A stretch of DNA of 64,000 bases from Gigaspora rosea (taxonomy: Eukaryota; Glomeromycota; Glomeromycetes; Diversisporales; Gigasporaceae), in assembly GCA_003550325.1 (NCBI GenBank), contig QKWP01000118.1:411498-475497 (forward strand), in the 5' to 3' direction. Shown in pieces: positions 23,033 to 36,344 of this stretch. The number at the start of each line of letters is the position of its first letter. Within the stretch, counting starts at the first letter, position 1. Below the pieces are notes generated by a model. That model saw only the letters and a list, made by a program, of their open reading frames with translations. It was not told the DNA's origin and ran no database searches. The position numbers and the translations under genes were made by a program.

Positions 23033-23498
23033 AAACAGTCTGAAACACTAGTAATAAAATAGGTGAGATATTGTTGGGATGTGAAGATTTTCTCTTGCTG
23101 AGGGTTGAGAATTTATTTATTAATTGCTTTCATTTTTAGTTGTGACTTTAGATATATCTTGAGTATAGCAAGATTGGTTATGTGTATGTATGTATACTGT
23201 ATAATAAACATACTGTAATAAAAAATCTAATATTTCTGTCAGTTCATTAAACATGTTTATTATGCATTTCTTGAATTTAACCAAAAATTTTGTATTCAAT
23301 TGATATTAATGGGTTTAGCATTAACTTATTTCGAAAATAAGTTAGTATTTTAAAATATCACATCGGGAATTAAATAACCGTACCCAGTGATAAAATTAGC
23401 TTTTTTTGATAGCTATATACCGGCAAGTGATTATATAAATAATGAAATAAGCGAATTTATTCTTCACTTATTTTAAGATAAATATATCATTTATTTTA
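23033..23498. other. 3' flank of Sel1-kinase gene
   Basis: AT-rich with no second gene. It holds the presumed transcript end. Confidence 0.4.
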
Positions 23499-24198
23499 GG
23501 AGAATTTACATATAAGGGCCCGGAAAATGAAAATAATTGCAAATAAGGGCCCAGAATAAAATAGTTACATATAAAGGCCCAAATCTTGAAATATTTTATA
23601 ATTAAGGGCCAAAGCAACTTTGCGTTATGATGATATTGGTTCTTTGAAGTAAATATGTACTACATAATATATTTTATGTTTTATACTCTTTTTCGCTTAA
23701 CGAACCTTTATTTTAACCAAGATAAGTTCGACTAGGTTAAGCACGATATTATTAATATCATAGCGTTTAAACTAATAAGTCTATCCTATATCAAGAATAG
23801 TCATAAAACATGAATTACATTTTGTGAAGGTTACTACTCGTTAATCGAAGATATTTAGAACCGCAATAACTCATTTGCATTCGTAGAGAAAGTTAAATTA
23901 CTTACTTTTAAAAATTGGCTAAAGTAGTTACAATTTTTACATGCAAGACGCTTAGAATAAATGCAATACTGAGTAAAAAGTAATACGTTTAACTGCCAAA
24001 AGAAAATTACATCTATGTAATTTCAAATGTTAAAAACTTATTGCTAAATCCAATTATTTACGATAATTTGGGCCCTTGATTGTAATATTTTTCAAAATTT
24101 GGGTATTGTCGCGAAATATCAGGCCGGGGCGTTATTTAGAAAATCATACCTCCTAAAAATAGCATATATGAATTCGAAATAACGGCCCGGCTCCAGGG

Positions 24199-24862
24199 CA
24201 GGGCCGATGATTTTCTGCGGTGATAAATTGTTAATTTCGTCCGTGACAAATTCAAATTCTGCAAAATTTCCGTGCATTAAAATTCATAATTTCTGCGTGA
24301 ATTCTGCATTGCCATTTATAAATTCTGCGTTGGCTATATAGAAATCTTGAATATTCTGCAATTTGGCGTTTAGTCTTCGGCTTATTTAGGATATTACAAC
24401 TGTTTTCATAATTTCTGGACCACCTAAAAATTTTTCGTTTCCCGAAACCTCTTCGATCCCGTTCTAAGAATCACCTACCTTTTCGGAAATTACTTTTCTG
24501 TCTCCGTATCGAAGTTACAAGCACAGCGAAATAGTTTCCGAAAAAGTAGGTGATTCTTAGAACGGGATCGAAGAGGTTTCGGGAAACGAAAAAATTTTTA
24601 AGTGGTCCAGAAATTATGAAAACAGCTGTAAGCAAAATTTTCTCCTGTTTACCACGCTCGTATTTCAGGTTTATTTATTTTCTACATCGGAATTTTTCGG
24701 AAGTTATATTTTTAGAACCTTGCACCTATAAAAAAACCCAAATAATTTATAAATCCCTACTTTCTGCGATAATTCCGTGTTATTCTTAATACATTCCGTG
24801 TTTACAACCTAATTCCGTGATTTCTGCGGCATTCGGTGAAATGCAGAAAATCATCGGCCCTG
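24199..24862. mobile_element. hAT-type MITE, 664 bp, near-perfect 8-bp TSD
   Basis: CAGGGCCGATGATTTTCTGC at the left is exactly inverted at the right end. Flanks CTCCAGGG (24191-24198) and CTCCGGGG (24863-24870) differ by one base. The interior repeats TTCTGCGTG/AATTCCGTG motifs and contains a later fold-back MITE. Confidence 0.85.
24392..24631. mobile_element. Fold-back MITE family 1, best-preserved copy
   Basis: The two arms are almost perfect inverted repeats of about 97 bp. The left arm starts TTACAACTGTTTTCATAATT and contains CGTTTCCCGAAACCTCTTCG. The right arm mirrors it and ends ACAGCTGTAA. The loop is about 45 bp. A transcript would form a very long hairpin. Older copies lie at 5236-5442 and 5844-6060, with fragments near 25915 and 54980. 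Confidence 0.85.
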
Positions 24863-25557
24863 CTCCGGGGCCAGTGATTTTATGTTTTCACATAATACCA
24901 CAGAATTCACATGAATACGCCTATATCACATAATTTGGTGTTTATCACCGCAGAATAGCACATAATATGCCTATTTATAAGAATTGTCACATAATTTGCC
25001 AATTTATTGGCAAGTCGATATAGTGTCGATATATAAAATCTAACAGATCCGTTATCTCCCGACGTAGAATTTTAATGAACTCAAATTACGAGCAAGGTCA
25101 TAAAAATTTTTTCGAAACAAAGTCCGGCAAGTAAGTTCCGACAAATTTTAGTTTATGTATACCACAGAATTACACATAATCTCATAAGCATGCCACAGAA
25201 TCGCAAATAATTTGGCCAAGTATACCGCAAAATCGCACATAATTTGGTAAATATCAAAATAACGCGCCCCCTATATCTAGATGATCATCACAAAATTTAT
25301 TGTTTCAAAATAACGCCCCGGCGCGTACTTTAAATAACGCGTCTATGCTCAAAATAACGCGCTGGGGTGCGTTATTTCGCGAAAAAATTATTTTCACTTT
25401 TATTTTCATTTTCCGGACCCTTATATGTAAATTCCCCTTTATTTAACATTATTTTTTTGTCATAGTAATCGAGAGATTACGCTAACTAAACCAAAAATTT
25501 TTATTATATTTATGAAAATATAAGAATTTAGGTTGTATTCATTTCAACCAGTAGAAA

Positions 25558-26510
25558 TTTAGCTCCGATCAAAGTTGGAGGCGAAACGAAACATACCCGA
25601 AATTAGCGGAAGGGTTCTAATCCAAAACTAGTTCAAAAAAGTCGAAACTCCGAAACCCGAAACCCCGAAACTATATTCCGAAATCAAAGCTATAATCCAA
25701 AACTCAAAAATATAATTGAAGCTTTTAAATTTATTACAAAGTTTACTCATTTTTAATGAAATAGATCACAAAATGTACAATTATTTTTGAATAAATTATA
25801 CATTATATACATAATTTTTTAATTATGTTTTTAGCAATTTTTTTTTCACTGTCTTGGTTTGTTCGGATGTTTTTTTTAAAGCTGGTCAACTTTATTTTTA
25901 ATATCATACCGTTATTACAACTGTTTTCAAAATTCTAGGACAATAGAAAAAATTGTCAATGAAGAATCGATACAATTTATTTAATTCGGCGGTAACTTAT
26001 CGATTCGATCATTAGTAGATATGGACGTACTATTAGTTTTTACGTAGTAAGTAAAAAAACTGATGCCTGCAAAAGCAACCTTGATTGTCAGAATATAAAC
26101 TCCGGAATTATGCCTTTCATGTTAAAAGGACTGCACGCATGCAATAAATTGTTGGATGCATTCCAGCCCAAATAGCGCTGGATAATCCAATGTTATTGAA
26201 TTCTTTAAGGAGATATATAACATACATCAGTGCGATTGATGTATATTGAAGAGATACATAGCATACATCAGCGCATTTGATGTATAATTGAAAGAGATAT
26301 ATAATCCATTAATGCAATAATCCATTAATGCAATCAATATATATGGGTGTTTAGTTAGTTTTTGGTGTTCAGTAAGGTTTTGGGTTTCGAATGAGATTTC
26401 GGATTTCAGTTGAGGTTTTGAGTTTCGGATAAGGTTTCGGAAGCTATAATCCGAAACCCGAAACTTTTGGATTGGCACAAAAAGGTTTCGGCGCCAACTT
26501 TGGTTCCAAT
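25558..26510. mobile_element. TIR element, ~950 bp
   Basis: The left end TTAGCTCCGATCAAAGTTGG is inverted at the right (CCAACTTTGGTTCCAAT). CCGAAACCC motifs repeat in both subterminal regions in opposite orientation. The interior includes a truncated fold-back MITE end near 25915 and three imperfect repeats of about 45 bp (GAGATATATAACATACATCA) at 26205-26310. No frame. Confidence 0.5.
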
Positions 26511-26989
26511 ATATGAACTTTTTGTTAATAGATGAATGCGTGATAATATAACATCCAAAAACATGAGTTTTTCACGAAAACATTTATAAATGCAACATAA
26601 GTTGTTTAATATATAACCAGCTAGGTACTTTTATACAATAGTGTACAGAATTCTGCAATTTTCATTCGCTATTTTCCTCGCATAATCCTGCGGATTTTTG
26701 CAGCTGATCCGACCAGCACTATTGATACTATTTCATAGCTCTATGCCGAAATTTTAAAATTACTTTATTGTCAAATCTTAATTCGGGTCAACGCCTCAAA
26801 TTTTGCCAAATTCAAAAATATCAATAAAAAAGCAGCAGGTCTAACCACTATTGTTGTATTGATTATAACTTCGGACTTTTGCCAATTCTGCAAACAATGA
26901 ATTCGGGAAAATGCACAGTCTATTGTGTACTACATTAGATATGTACATAACTTGCTCAAACCGGCTATAGTATAATGCATATCAAATTT

Positions 26990-27000
26990 TATATAAATAG
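26990..27000 (+). promoter_or_regulatory. TATA-box-like element of pseudokinase gene A
   Basis: TATATAAATAG lies 45 bp before the ATG at 27045. Gene B has TTTATATAAA about 80 bp before its ATG. Confidence 0.4.
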
Positions 27001-27044
27001 CTTAAAAAAAAAAGTATAGTACGTAGTGTAAATTAAAATTACTT

Positions 27045-29508
27045 ATGGCTACCCAAAATGATGACGTCCCTGACCTTCGTGGTGCTGCGACTGATGCGGT
27101 TTTAACCGCTGTAGAAATAATATCATCATACGTTCCATTTGTTAATATGGTAAAAGTTTTAGTTGAAGAAATTAAAAAAATTTACGAAGATGCAGAATGT
27201 AATAAAGATATTTGTTTAATAATGTCGAATAGAGTAATAGTTGCAGAATGTGCTATGACACAAGTGTTAGCTTTTAACCAGAATGAGAGTTATTTTCAAA
27301 AATGTTATTTATCTTTTAAGAGATTTGAAATTATTTTAAAAAATGTTAAAGAATTTACTACTAAAGTATCAAAACTTGAAGGTTATAGAAGATTTTTTAG
27401 CGCAACAGAAATTAAGAAAAAATTTGATAAATTAACTGATGAATATGACGCATGTATGAAAGATCTAAATTTTACTATGGCTATTGCTGGTGAAGCCCAA
27501 AGAAGATTTGAAGCTGAAAGAGTTGATAATTCTCTAAAAAGCATTAATGATGTATGAATAATTATTAAAAAAATTTTATTCTTTATTACGTTTGTTTAAT
27601 ATTTTGAACTTCAATTCTATTTTAGACTCTCATAGATCTTGAGGGTGATGTAAAAGATGTTCATAACAAACTTGATAACATAGTCCAGGAGTTGACCATT
27701 TTAAGAATCCGAGAACCAGATAATATCCAGGCGCAAAGAGTCGAACCAAGTCATTTATATGATCCTCCTATTGGTCAAATGAGGAAATGTTCTCGTGGTT
27801 CAGAATCATATCCTATTCTTAGGAAATTCTATAAAAATTTTGTAGACGTTGCATGTAAACCTATTAGAGATGAACAAAATGATGAATTTAAACTTCAATT
27901 GGAAATTCTTAGAATATTAGGTCAATCACCATACGTTCTCAAGTTTTACGGTCTTTCATGTGTTGATTGCTTTGATGTTATGGTCTTTGATTGGGCTGAA
28001 CATGGAACTTTAAAAGAGCTTTACAATAAATTTGATATTCCTTGGACTAGAAAAATACAAATTATTAGAGATATATGTCGTGGTCTCATATCACTACGAT
28101 CTGCAAGTGTTTTACATCATGATATGAGATGCGAGAACATTTTTGTATGTATAATAAAAAGATAAATGATACTTTTAACATATAATACTAATGAGCCAAA
28201 ACGAGTCAATGAGTTACAAACTTATTAATTATAGGTGTTACAAAACTTGGATCCAAAAATTGGAAATTTTAAATATTCTCGTAAGATTGATGCGAAGACC
28301 AGGAATCTTATTAACTTAGTTCCTGATATTATTCGTTGGATGGCTCCTGAATTGATTAAGAAATACAAGGATCAAAAATATAATGAAAAAAAATATACTT
28401 TTAATTGTGAAATGTTCAGGTATTTATTATTTTAATCTAAAATGGTCTTTTTGAATTCTAATTTACTCTTTTCGTTATTCTTAATTATCAGCTTTGGAAT
28501 GCTGATTTGGGAACTTTGTTACGAAAAATTACCTTATGATGATTGGAATATTCAAAAAATCTCAGATCATGTTTTAGGTCGTAAAAGAGAAAAGCTTTTA
28601 ACTGGAGAATTCATTGATCCCAATGATAAAAATATTCAAGAAGAATTTATTAAAATTATTGAAAGCAGTAAGTTTAATTTAAAAACAATATGTTTAAATT
28701 TATTTTAGATCTCTTATACTAAATCATTTGTTTTTGTTTAATTAATAAACAGCATGGAAGCATATGCCACACGAGCGAATAGGCGTTGCTGAATTGCAAA
28801 AAGAGCTTGAACAATTAGCTGCAACCTATCCAATTCCTCCTGGTGCTCCAATACTTTTAGATGATAAAACATTAGATTTTGATGGAAGTAAAGCATCTCC
28901 AAAATCTGAGAATGGAACGTCATTTATTCCTCTTGACAGAGGAATTGATCTTCATAAAAAGAGAGATCACGCAAATGCGTGGAGATGTTTTAAAGAAAAT
29001 GCAGAACTTGGTGATAACACTGCAAAATATTGGCAAGGCTATTATTTGTGCCATGGGTATGGTGTTGTCGAAAAAGATGAGAGGCGTGCTATAAATCTTT
29101 TTAAAGATGCTGCTGATAACGATCATCCAGATGCACAATTTCGATATGCTGTGTTATTGCTTAATAATCTAAAAAATGAACAAAATATTACCAGAAAAAA
29201 TGAGCTTTGTGGAGAAATTTTACATTACTTCAAATTAGCAGCTAATCATAAGAATTATGATGCAGCATATCATTTGGGTGATATTTATTTAAATGGAAAA
29301 CTTAATATGGCAAAAAACAGGGATCTTGGGGTAGAATATTTGAAATTAGCAGCTGAAAATGAGCATGAAAAAGCAATTAAGCTATTAAGAGGTGAAAATT
29401 TAGATTTACTAAATTTTTTGTTTGATTCTTTTTATAAAACTATCTAAATTATTTGTTTGATTTAAATTAGAAGCAGGCGATCGTATGGATGAGGTGCAGT
29501 TTCTTTAA
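27045..29508 (+). CDS. MLKL/HeLo-like N-terminus + pseudokinase + Sel1 repeats, gene A
   Basis: Six exons: 27045-27551, 27626-28144, 28235-28419, 28492-28667, 28753-29391 and 29471-29508. All have GT...AG introns and total 687 codons plus stop. Residues 1-169 are all-helical (YVPFVNMVKVLVEEIKKIYE; NKDICLIMSNRV), like the four-helix N-terminal domain of MLKL/HeLo proteins, which in animals and fungi targets membranes in cell death. Residues about 200-450 form a kinase fold without a Gly-rich loop. VACK is kept, but HRD is HHD (HHDMRCENIF) and DFG is NFK (KIGNFKYSRK), so catalysis is unlikely. The C-terminus has Sel1 repeats (YYLCHGYGVVEKDERRAINL). The death role is inference; a signalling scaffold is equally possible. 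A close paralogue lies at 46791-49251. Confidence 0.85.
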
Positions 29509-30565
29509 TTTTTCTGTTGTATTAATAACGATATGTTATGTTAAAACGATGAGTTATGTTAACGATGGTAATTTTTGTTTTTTTTTTTAGTAACGAATCT
29601 TCTGGTCGCAATTATTATTCTTGCCGATTTTAAATTTAAACTTTGAAAATAGACTAGAGTGAGTTCGTTCCTGGGTTTAAAAGTTTTTATTTATTTTGAA
29701 AGCATTAAAGATTGCTACTATGTTGTTACCAGATTTTGATGGGATTACCAATATAGCCTTAATTTTCAGATTACTGCTATATTTGCTTGTGAAAAACGAT
29801 AACGTTATCGTTGATCAAATTTAAAGAGTATATAAACTCTTTATAAAGGCCAAGTAGTATGTCGTGTCGTATATATTTTTTTGATTTAGTGATTATATAG
29901 TATTATCATGTACAGTTCTTATAGACATTATGAAGTTCATGTGCAAAAAAATACACCAGTGTAATCTAACACAATAAAAAAAAAAATAAAACTTTTCTTT
30001 CTGTTGTTTGATAAATAAGTTCGTCCTGTATTTCTTGAATTTAATATATATCATCATGTGATAGCATATCACGAAACTCGGAGATATAGCCGATACCATA
30101 CTCTTTGTTATATATGTTTTTCATACATTTAAGCAATACATGCATTTAGCTATAACTAATTTTAGCAACAATATTATATTAATGCAAATTTCGTTTCAGT
30201 TTTATAAACATGTCGTCTCAGAGTATATCTATATATCATTATACATTTCGATCAACAGTCAGGGTGGAGTGTAAAACGCATACAAATACAATAAAGAACT
30301 TTTTTTAGCACACGGAATGTAAGACGCGTACATACACCGCAAATTTAGCTCCGGTAGTAACCTTTTTTTTTTTAGTACATTGAATACCTATATAATATCA
30401 TTCTAAATGAAATTAATAAGCAATATATGTTGTCAGGTTAGACAACTGCGCATAAAAAAAAGATTTTATACGTACTAGTTCACGTACGTACATATAAAAG
30501 GAATTCAGAATTGAATCAAATTATATAGATTTTATTAAACAAAATTATATAAAAGCAGTTTTAAT
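29509..30565. other. 3' flank of gene A
   Basis: Bases 29600-29700 resemble 49345-49445 downstream of gene B, so the duplication extended past the coding region. No other gene is seen. Confidence 0.5.
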
Positions 30566-30668
30566 AAGGTCACTCTAGTTATATAAAATGGTCGATATAG
30601 TGAATTGTACCGACATTTTATATTAAATTTTTTGAAAAAAATGTCGGTATAACCATAATGATGTGTGC
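30566..30668. mobile_element. Short MITE related to 2538-3116
   Basis: TCACTCTAGTTATA near 30570 faces the inverted GGTATAACCATAATGATGTG at 30646-30665. The interior keeps TGTCGGTAT. It is about 100 bp. Confidence 0.5.
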
Positions 30669-30756
30669 TTATAAAGGCTATTACAGTATTGCAAAAAAAT
30701 CTAATATTAAATATAAAAATAAATATTATAGAAAAAAAAACTGCAAAAATAAAATT

Positions 30757-31150
30757 TATATTTCGTGACCCGCCTGGAAACCAGTGCATAATAAACTGCG
30801 GGATATGTTTACTATGTAATTTTGCTTTTTTAGAGTCTGGCGCTTCCCTAAGGATAAATCGATTTATACTAGGTAAGCCTCTCTTGTGCGCATAAAAACG
30901 TTGTAGAGGAGAAAATCACGAGCATAATATTAGTTGAAACATTAGAATCTGTACTGCAGATCCTGAATTTTTGTCTTTACGTAATTGTTTACTTCAACTA
31001 TATCTCACGATCCACTGGGCCGATTTAATGTTTCAACTACCATTATATTCGTATTTTCTCCTCTACAACGTTTGTATGCCACGAAATCGATTTATTCTTT
31101 GGGAAGCTTCAGATTCTGAAAAAGGCGACTGGTTCTCAGGCGGATCGCGA
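30757..31150. mobile_element. Fold-back MITE family 2, copy 1
   Basis: AATCGATTTATACTAGG and AACGTTGTAGAGGAGAAAAT in the left arm are mirrored at 31045-31110 (TTTTCTCCTCTACAACGTTT, AAATCGATTTATTC). The outer blocks CGCCTGGAAACCAG and CTGGTTCTCAGGCGG also pair. A second copy is at 49595-49925, downstream of the paralogous gene. Confidence 0.7.
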
Positions 31151-31159
31151 ATATTAATT

Positions 31160-33140
31160 ACATTGAATAGATTTAACAAGGTATTTATATCAAATAAAAG
31201 TTCAATTTTTGGTAACAAATTTAGTTCCACTTTTAATAAAATTGGTAATTTATTAAAAAAATGAGTTATATTAAATTTATTATATTTATTGAAAAAAATC
31301 AGTTCTGAAAAGACTAAATAAAAATCAATCTTTCAATTTGTTTTTACTTTCCAATTTTGAGTCATTCAAAGATTGATTGCACTAATTTTATAATAACTAG
31401 AAAAACTGCGACGTTTTGTGGACCGGGCCTCAATTTTTAGGCCTCAAATTTAAAATAGATTTTAATTTTATCAATTGATATTACTTGTAGGATTATACTT
31501 ATAATTTAAATTTATAAAGAAAGTAATCTTTGCCTTTCTATTAATCTTTGCATTTTCCTCTAATATCAGTAATTTGTCAAAGGAGAAATTGCGCTATTGA
31601 AAAGGTCTATAAGAGTACGAACTCTTGATACATCTCAAACGTAAGACGCTTTGTAAATTCCTTAACAGTTATTCCCAGGATTTATTGCGACTTACAATAA
31701 TGTTAAACCTTGTGACTTATGAATTTTATTTACCAGGCAAGGTACAAAGTAACCGCATGCGAGAGTATTTAATTAAAATTAACTGTAGGCAGTTTGTGTA
31801 TATTTTTGATGTCCAAGGTCCTTTTTGCAATGTTCAACGTCCAAGTCCAAGAACGTCCATATTTATACTAATAAAAATTAAAATAAATCATTTAAAGGCA
31901 TATAATCATGTATAAAATTAAAGAAATAATTACTGCGATTCAAAAGAAAAATTATCAATAGTAAATTTAAATCGCTCGAGTTTTCATCGTATCTTGAAAA
32001 TAATCTTTCGTACCTTAAGAAATCACATCTAAAGCATGAAGGTTTATGAAAAGATAAGCTTGTGAATATCTATCAAAACAAATAAGAGATACAAATACCA
32101 ACAAAGAACTTTGGATATGTAGATAATTATGTCATTGAAAATTATTAATTAAAGATAAGAGAAGAAATGTAGTAGTCAGTGCGAAATTTAACTATACTAA
32201 AAAATATAAAGATGCAGCGTCTATCAAAGGAATGATGGATCTTTTTAAATTATTGAAAAGAATTAGATGTTCAGTTGAGATGTAGTACCTGAATAAAAAA
32301 TATACACAAAAGAAGAAGATTAAATCACCCAAGTTAGATGTATGGTGGAAAATATCCTTTACTCTTAGTTATCTTAATGTTGCTGACCAATTATAAAAAA
32401 ACTGCGGGAAAATAAATATAATAATGTCTTTTTAAACAAATTTGAATCCTGCTGTTGAGAAAGAATTATTAAATAGCACAGATAAATATGTTGTTAATAA
32501 TGTTACCAAGAAGGTTAAAGAAGGTATAAAAAGGTAGCCGCAATTCCCATCGTTCAAGAATCAGTCTCTTGAAAAATTTAAAGAGATTGTATCTAAACAA
32601 ACAGATGACGGCAGTGGATGATGCGGTATGCAATAAATTAGATGTACTATTACCACCGTCAAAAAAACATTACTACTGTAGTAAAAAAATTCACCTTTCC
32701 AAATTTTTATAAAGTCTTGCAACCGCTATAAATGTGTCATATTTTAAAAATGCAGCATTTAATATGAAGAGAATAGAAAGTCAAATATGAGAAAACCCAC
32801 GAATTCTTCTAAGCAAATTGGAGATGAGATACTAAAAAGAATTAATAGAATGCGCTATCGATTTCAGATAAATTTTTGCATATTAACGATGATTTAAGGA
32901 CAGAATTAAAAGAATAAATTATAATATACAAAAATTTCTATATACATTCACATATGTAACAGTAAAGAATTTAGATGATACTCCAAGAAAAATTGCCATA
33001 AAATTAAAAACTTTCCCAATTTACTTTTGAGCACCCAGCAATACACTCTTCGTTGATTGGAAAACGATGCTGAAATCTTTAGCTTTATGTAGAATTTTCC
33101 TTGTGAACAATGAAATTACCTGAATTCATGGGCTGTTTAA
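31160..33140. other. Decayed, possibly once-coding region
   Basis: All frames are interrupted. Some stretches have coding-like composition, for example a frame near 32190-32280 reading KYKDAASIKGMMDLFKLLKR, but I recognise no family. A small inverted repeat (AATCAATCTTTCAA) lies at 31324-31378. Confidence 0.35.
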
Positions 33141-33697
33141 ATTTGTGATAGTTACAGAGATGTATCTCCTGGTAATAATTTTCATCTCAATATCTTTTAG
33201 TAATTTAAATTTATATGTGGGTATGATTAAGGATTTTCATAAGATGAATAGAAGAATTCGTAGTAATCACTTAGGCTATGACTGGAGTTATTCTGGATCG
33301 ATGCAAGATGGCCCGAACTCTCAGTCATGGTTGAGGTATTCTATAATATATAATATTATTATAAAAGTTTTCAATATTTATTAATATATTGAAACGATAA
33401 CTTTTTGCCTTGGTGCCAGCAATTGAACGTGTCATAATAAGATTAGTCATTATTATATGTTCTTGTTAAATAAAAAATAAAGAACAAATATTTTTGGATT
33501 TTATTCAAAATCTTCTTTATAAAAATTTAAATTGCAAAAAAATTTATAATCGATTAATCCTGAGTATGAAAGTATTCAATAAGTGTAGCCGAATATCAAC
33601 AAAGTTTAAAGTAGGCTTTTTTTTAATTAATAACAAGATATTTATAGAACTCAGTAATTTGGCAATCAAATGTCAGCTTTTTGTTCTTTATATCGTA

Positions 33698-34928
<1,231 letters not shown>

Positions 34929-36340
34929 TCTCGTTTGTTGCAAGCAAAAATTATTAAGTAGAATAAAGTATGTGATGACCAAAATTTGTGTGTGTCGGGT
35001 TCCGCCACGTGATATTAAGCTAATCAGAATTTCAAACCATATAACCGTATAAACAGATCAACACGGATCAGCCCGATATGGCGGGTGATCCCGTAAAAAA
35101 TTATCTGACTTTGGTATAGCCTAATTCACACGGAATTTAAATATGAATCTTCGTGTAACCGGGTCATTCAATATACCATTCAATAAATTAAGATGCGAGG
35201 GTGTGCAATATTGTGGAAGTGACCAGGTTTATTATAATATTATAACTTGAGCATGACAATGTAGGGCGGCTTCACTGCCCATGATAAATATGTTAAGGGT
35301 AGTAGATTTTATTGGTTTTTTTTTTTTTTATTTATTTGTGCATTTATATGAAACTATCATTAGGACGATTCTACTGCATCAGTAGTTTAAATGAACGCAT
35401 TGAATTGTAGTAATCATTTAAACTAGTGATTGGACTCGTGGTAACTCGTGACTCATGAATTAAACTACGAAGAGTTACTCGAAACATTCGAATCATATGA
35501 TCGAGTTATTTTTTTCAAGTATTACTCAAGTTATTCGAGTCATGTAAATATACTAAATATATTTAAATTGCGAATTACAAAAAACAAGATACTTTAATTT
35601 GTGAGTTATATAAAAAGTCAATAACCGTTCAGATGAGATCAAAGTTGCTGATACGCATATTAGGAGTGCTTCAAAATTAATGATTTGAAATCTAATTTTG
35701 GATAAAATAAGTAATGGGTTTATTTTAAATTGAACGATGTTTAACCCCTATAAATTTTAAAAAAGTTTTTCTGACTTCAGAATTTCAAACATATATGAGA
35801 TTTATTGAATTCCATATTTTTGAAATAAGTTAATGTTGACGGTCCTACTTGTAATATAATATAGATATTTAACTCGCGAGTAATTCAGTTAAAATTTCAT
35901 GATTCGAATCGTGATAAACTACATACAAAACAATAATAATGCCAATCATCAATACTTAACTTTAAATTTCCGAGCTAAATTTGCTATGATAATACAGTAT
36001 CATAATTCCTACAAGCTTTTATTTATAATCTACATATTAATAAGATTTAAATTACAGTATCAAACTTTGATGCTGTAATTTAAAATTTTTTGAAAATTCA
36101 CCATAACAAGAAAAACCATTATTTTTGTTTGTTTATTTGAGAAATGCTATAGCTTATTTGACTCTATTTTTATTTGGCTTTTTAAAGCTAAATATACATG
36201 CCGGGTAAAGCTATTGGATTTTTTTTTAAATATAAAAAAAGTCAAGTTTATTAATAACTTTCATCACAAAGTCACTATGTACATTATGCAATAGTTTGCT
36301 TAACTTTATTTTTTGTTTGTTTACCGAGAGCTTTGACTTT
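34929..36340. other. Intergenic with a possible ACTCG-repeat MITE
   Basis: Between about 35383 and 35925, motifs such as ACTCGTGACTCATGAATT and AACTCGCGAGTAATT repeat near both ends in partly inverted order, the style of the hAT MITEs here. No target duplication could be defined. Bases 35110-35165 relate to the hairpin at 5515-5596. No gene. Confidence 0.35.
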
Positions 36341-36344
36341 TGTC

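Larger units (their letters stand above)
24107..25385. mobile_element. Tigger-end-like MITE, split by later insertions
   Basis: The left side has GTCGCGAAATATCAGGCC, then GGGGCGTTATTTAGAAAATC, and the right side GGTGCGTTATTTCGCGAA. These match the subterminal repeats of the Tigger element at 39838-43188 and the short copies at 52551 and 53226. It interrupts the right arm of the outer element. Confidence 0.5.
23499..25437. mobile_element. Outer TIR element of a nested cluster, 1.94 kb
   Basis: The ends GGAGAATTTACATATAAG (23499) and CTTATATGTAAATTCCCC (25420-25437) are inverted repeats that continue for about 38 bp. Similar 9-bp flanks (TTTATTTTA and TTTATTTAA) would fit a Mutator-like insertion. 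The subterminal region repeats ACATATAAGGGCCC three to four times. No transposase is present. It hosts the elements at 24107-25385, 24199-24862 and 24392-24631. Confidence 0.6.

Noticed and set aside
33235..33330. YDWSYSGSMQDGPNSQSW, reminiscent of the N-terminus of an alpha-carbonic anhydrase
   Set aside because: A single short stretch before a possible donor. No His-rich active-site strands or further exons were found nearby.
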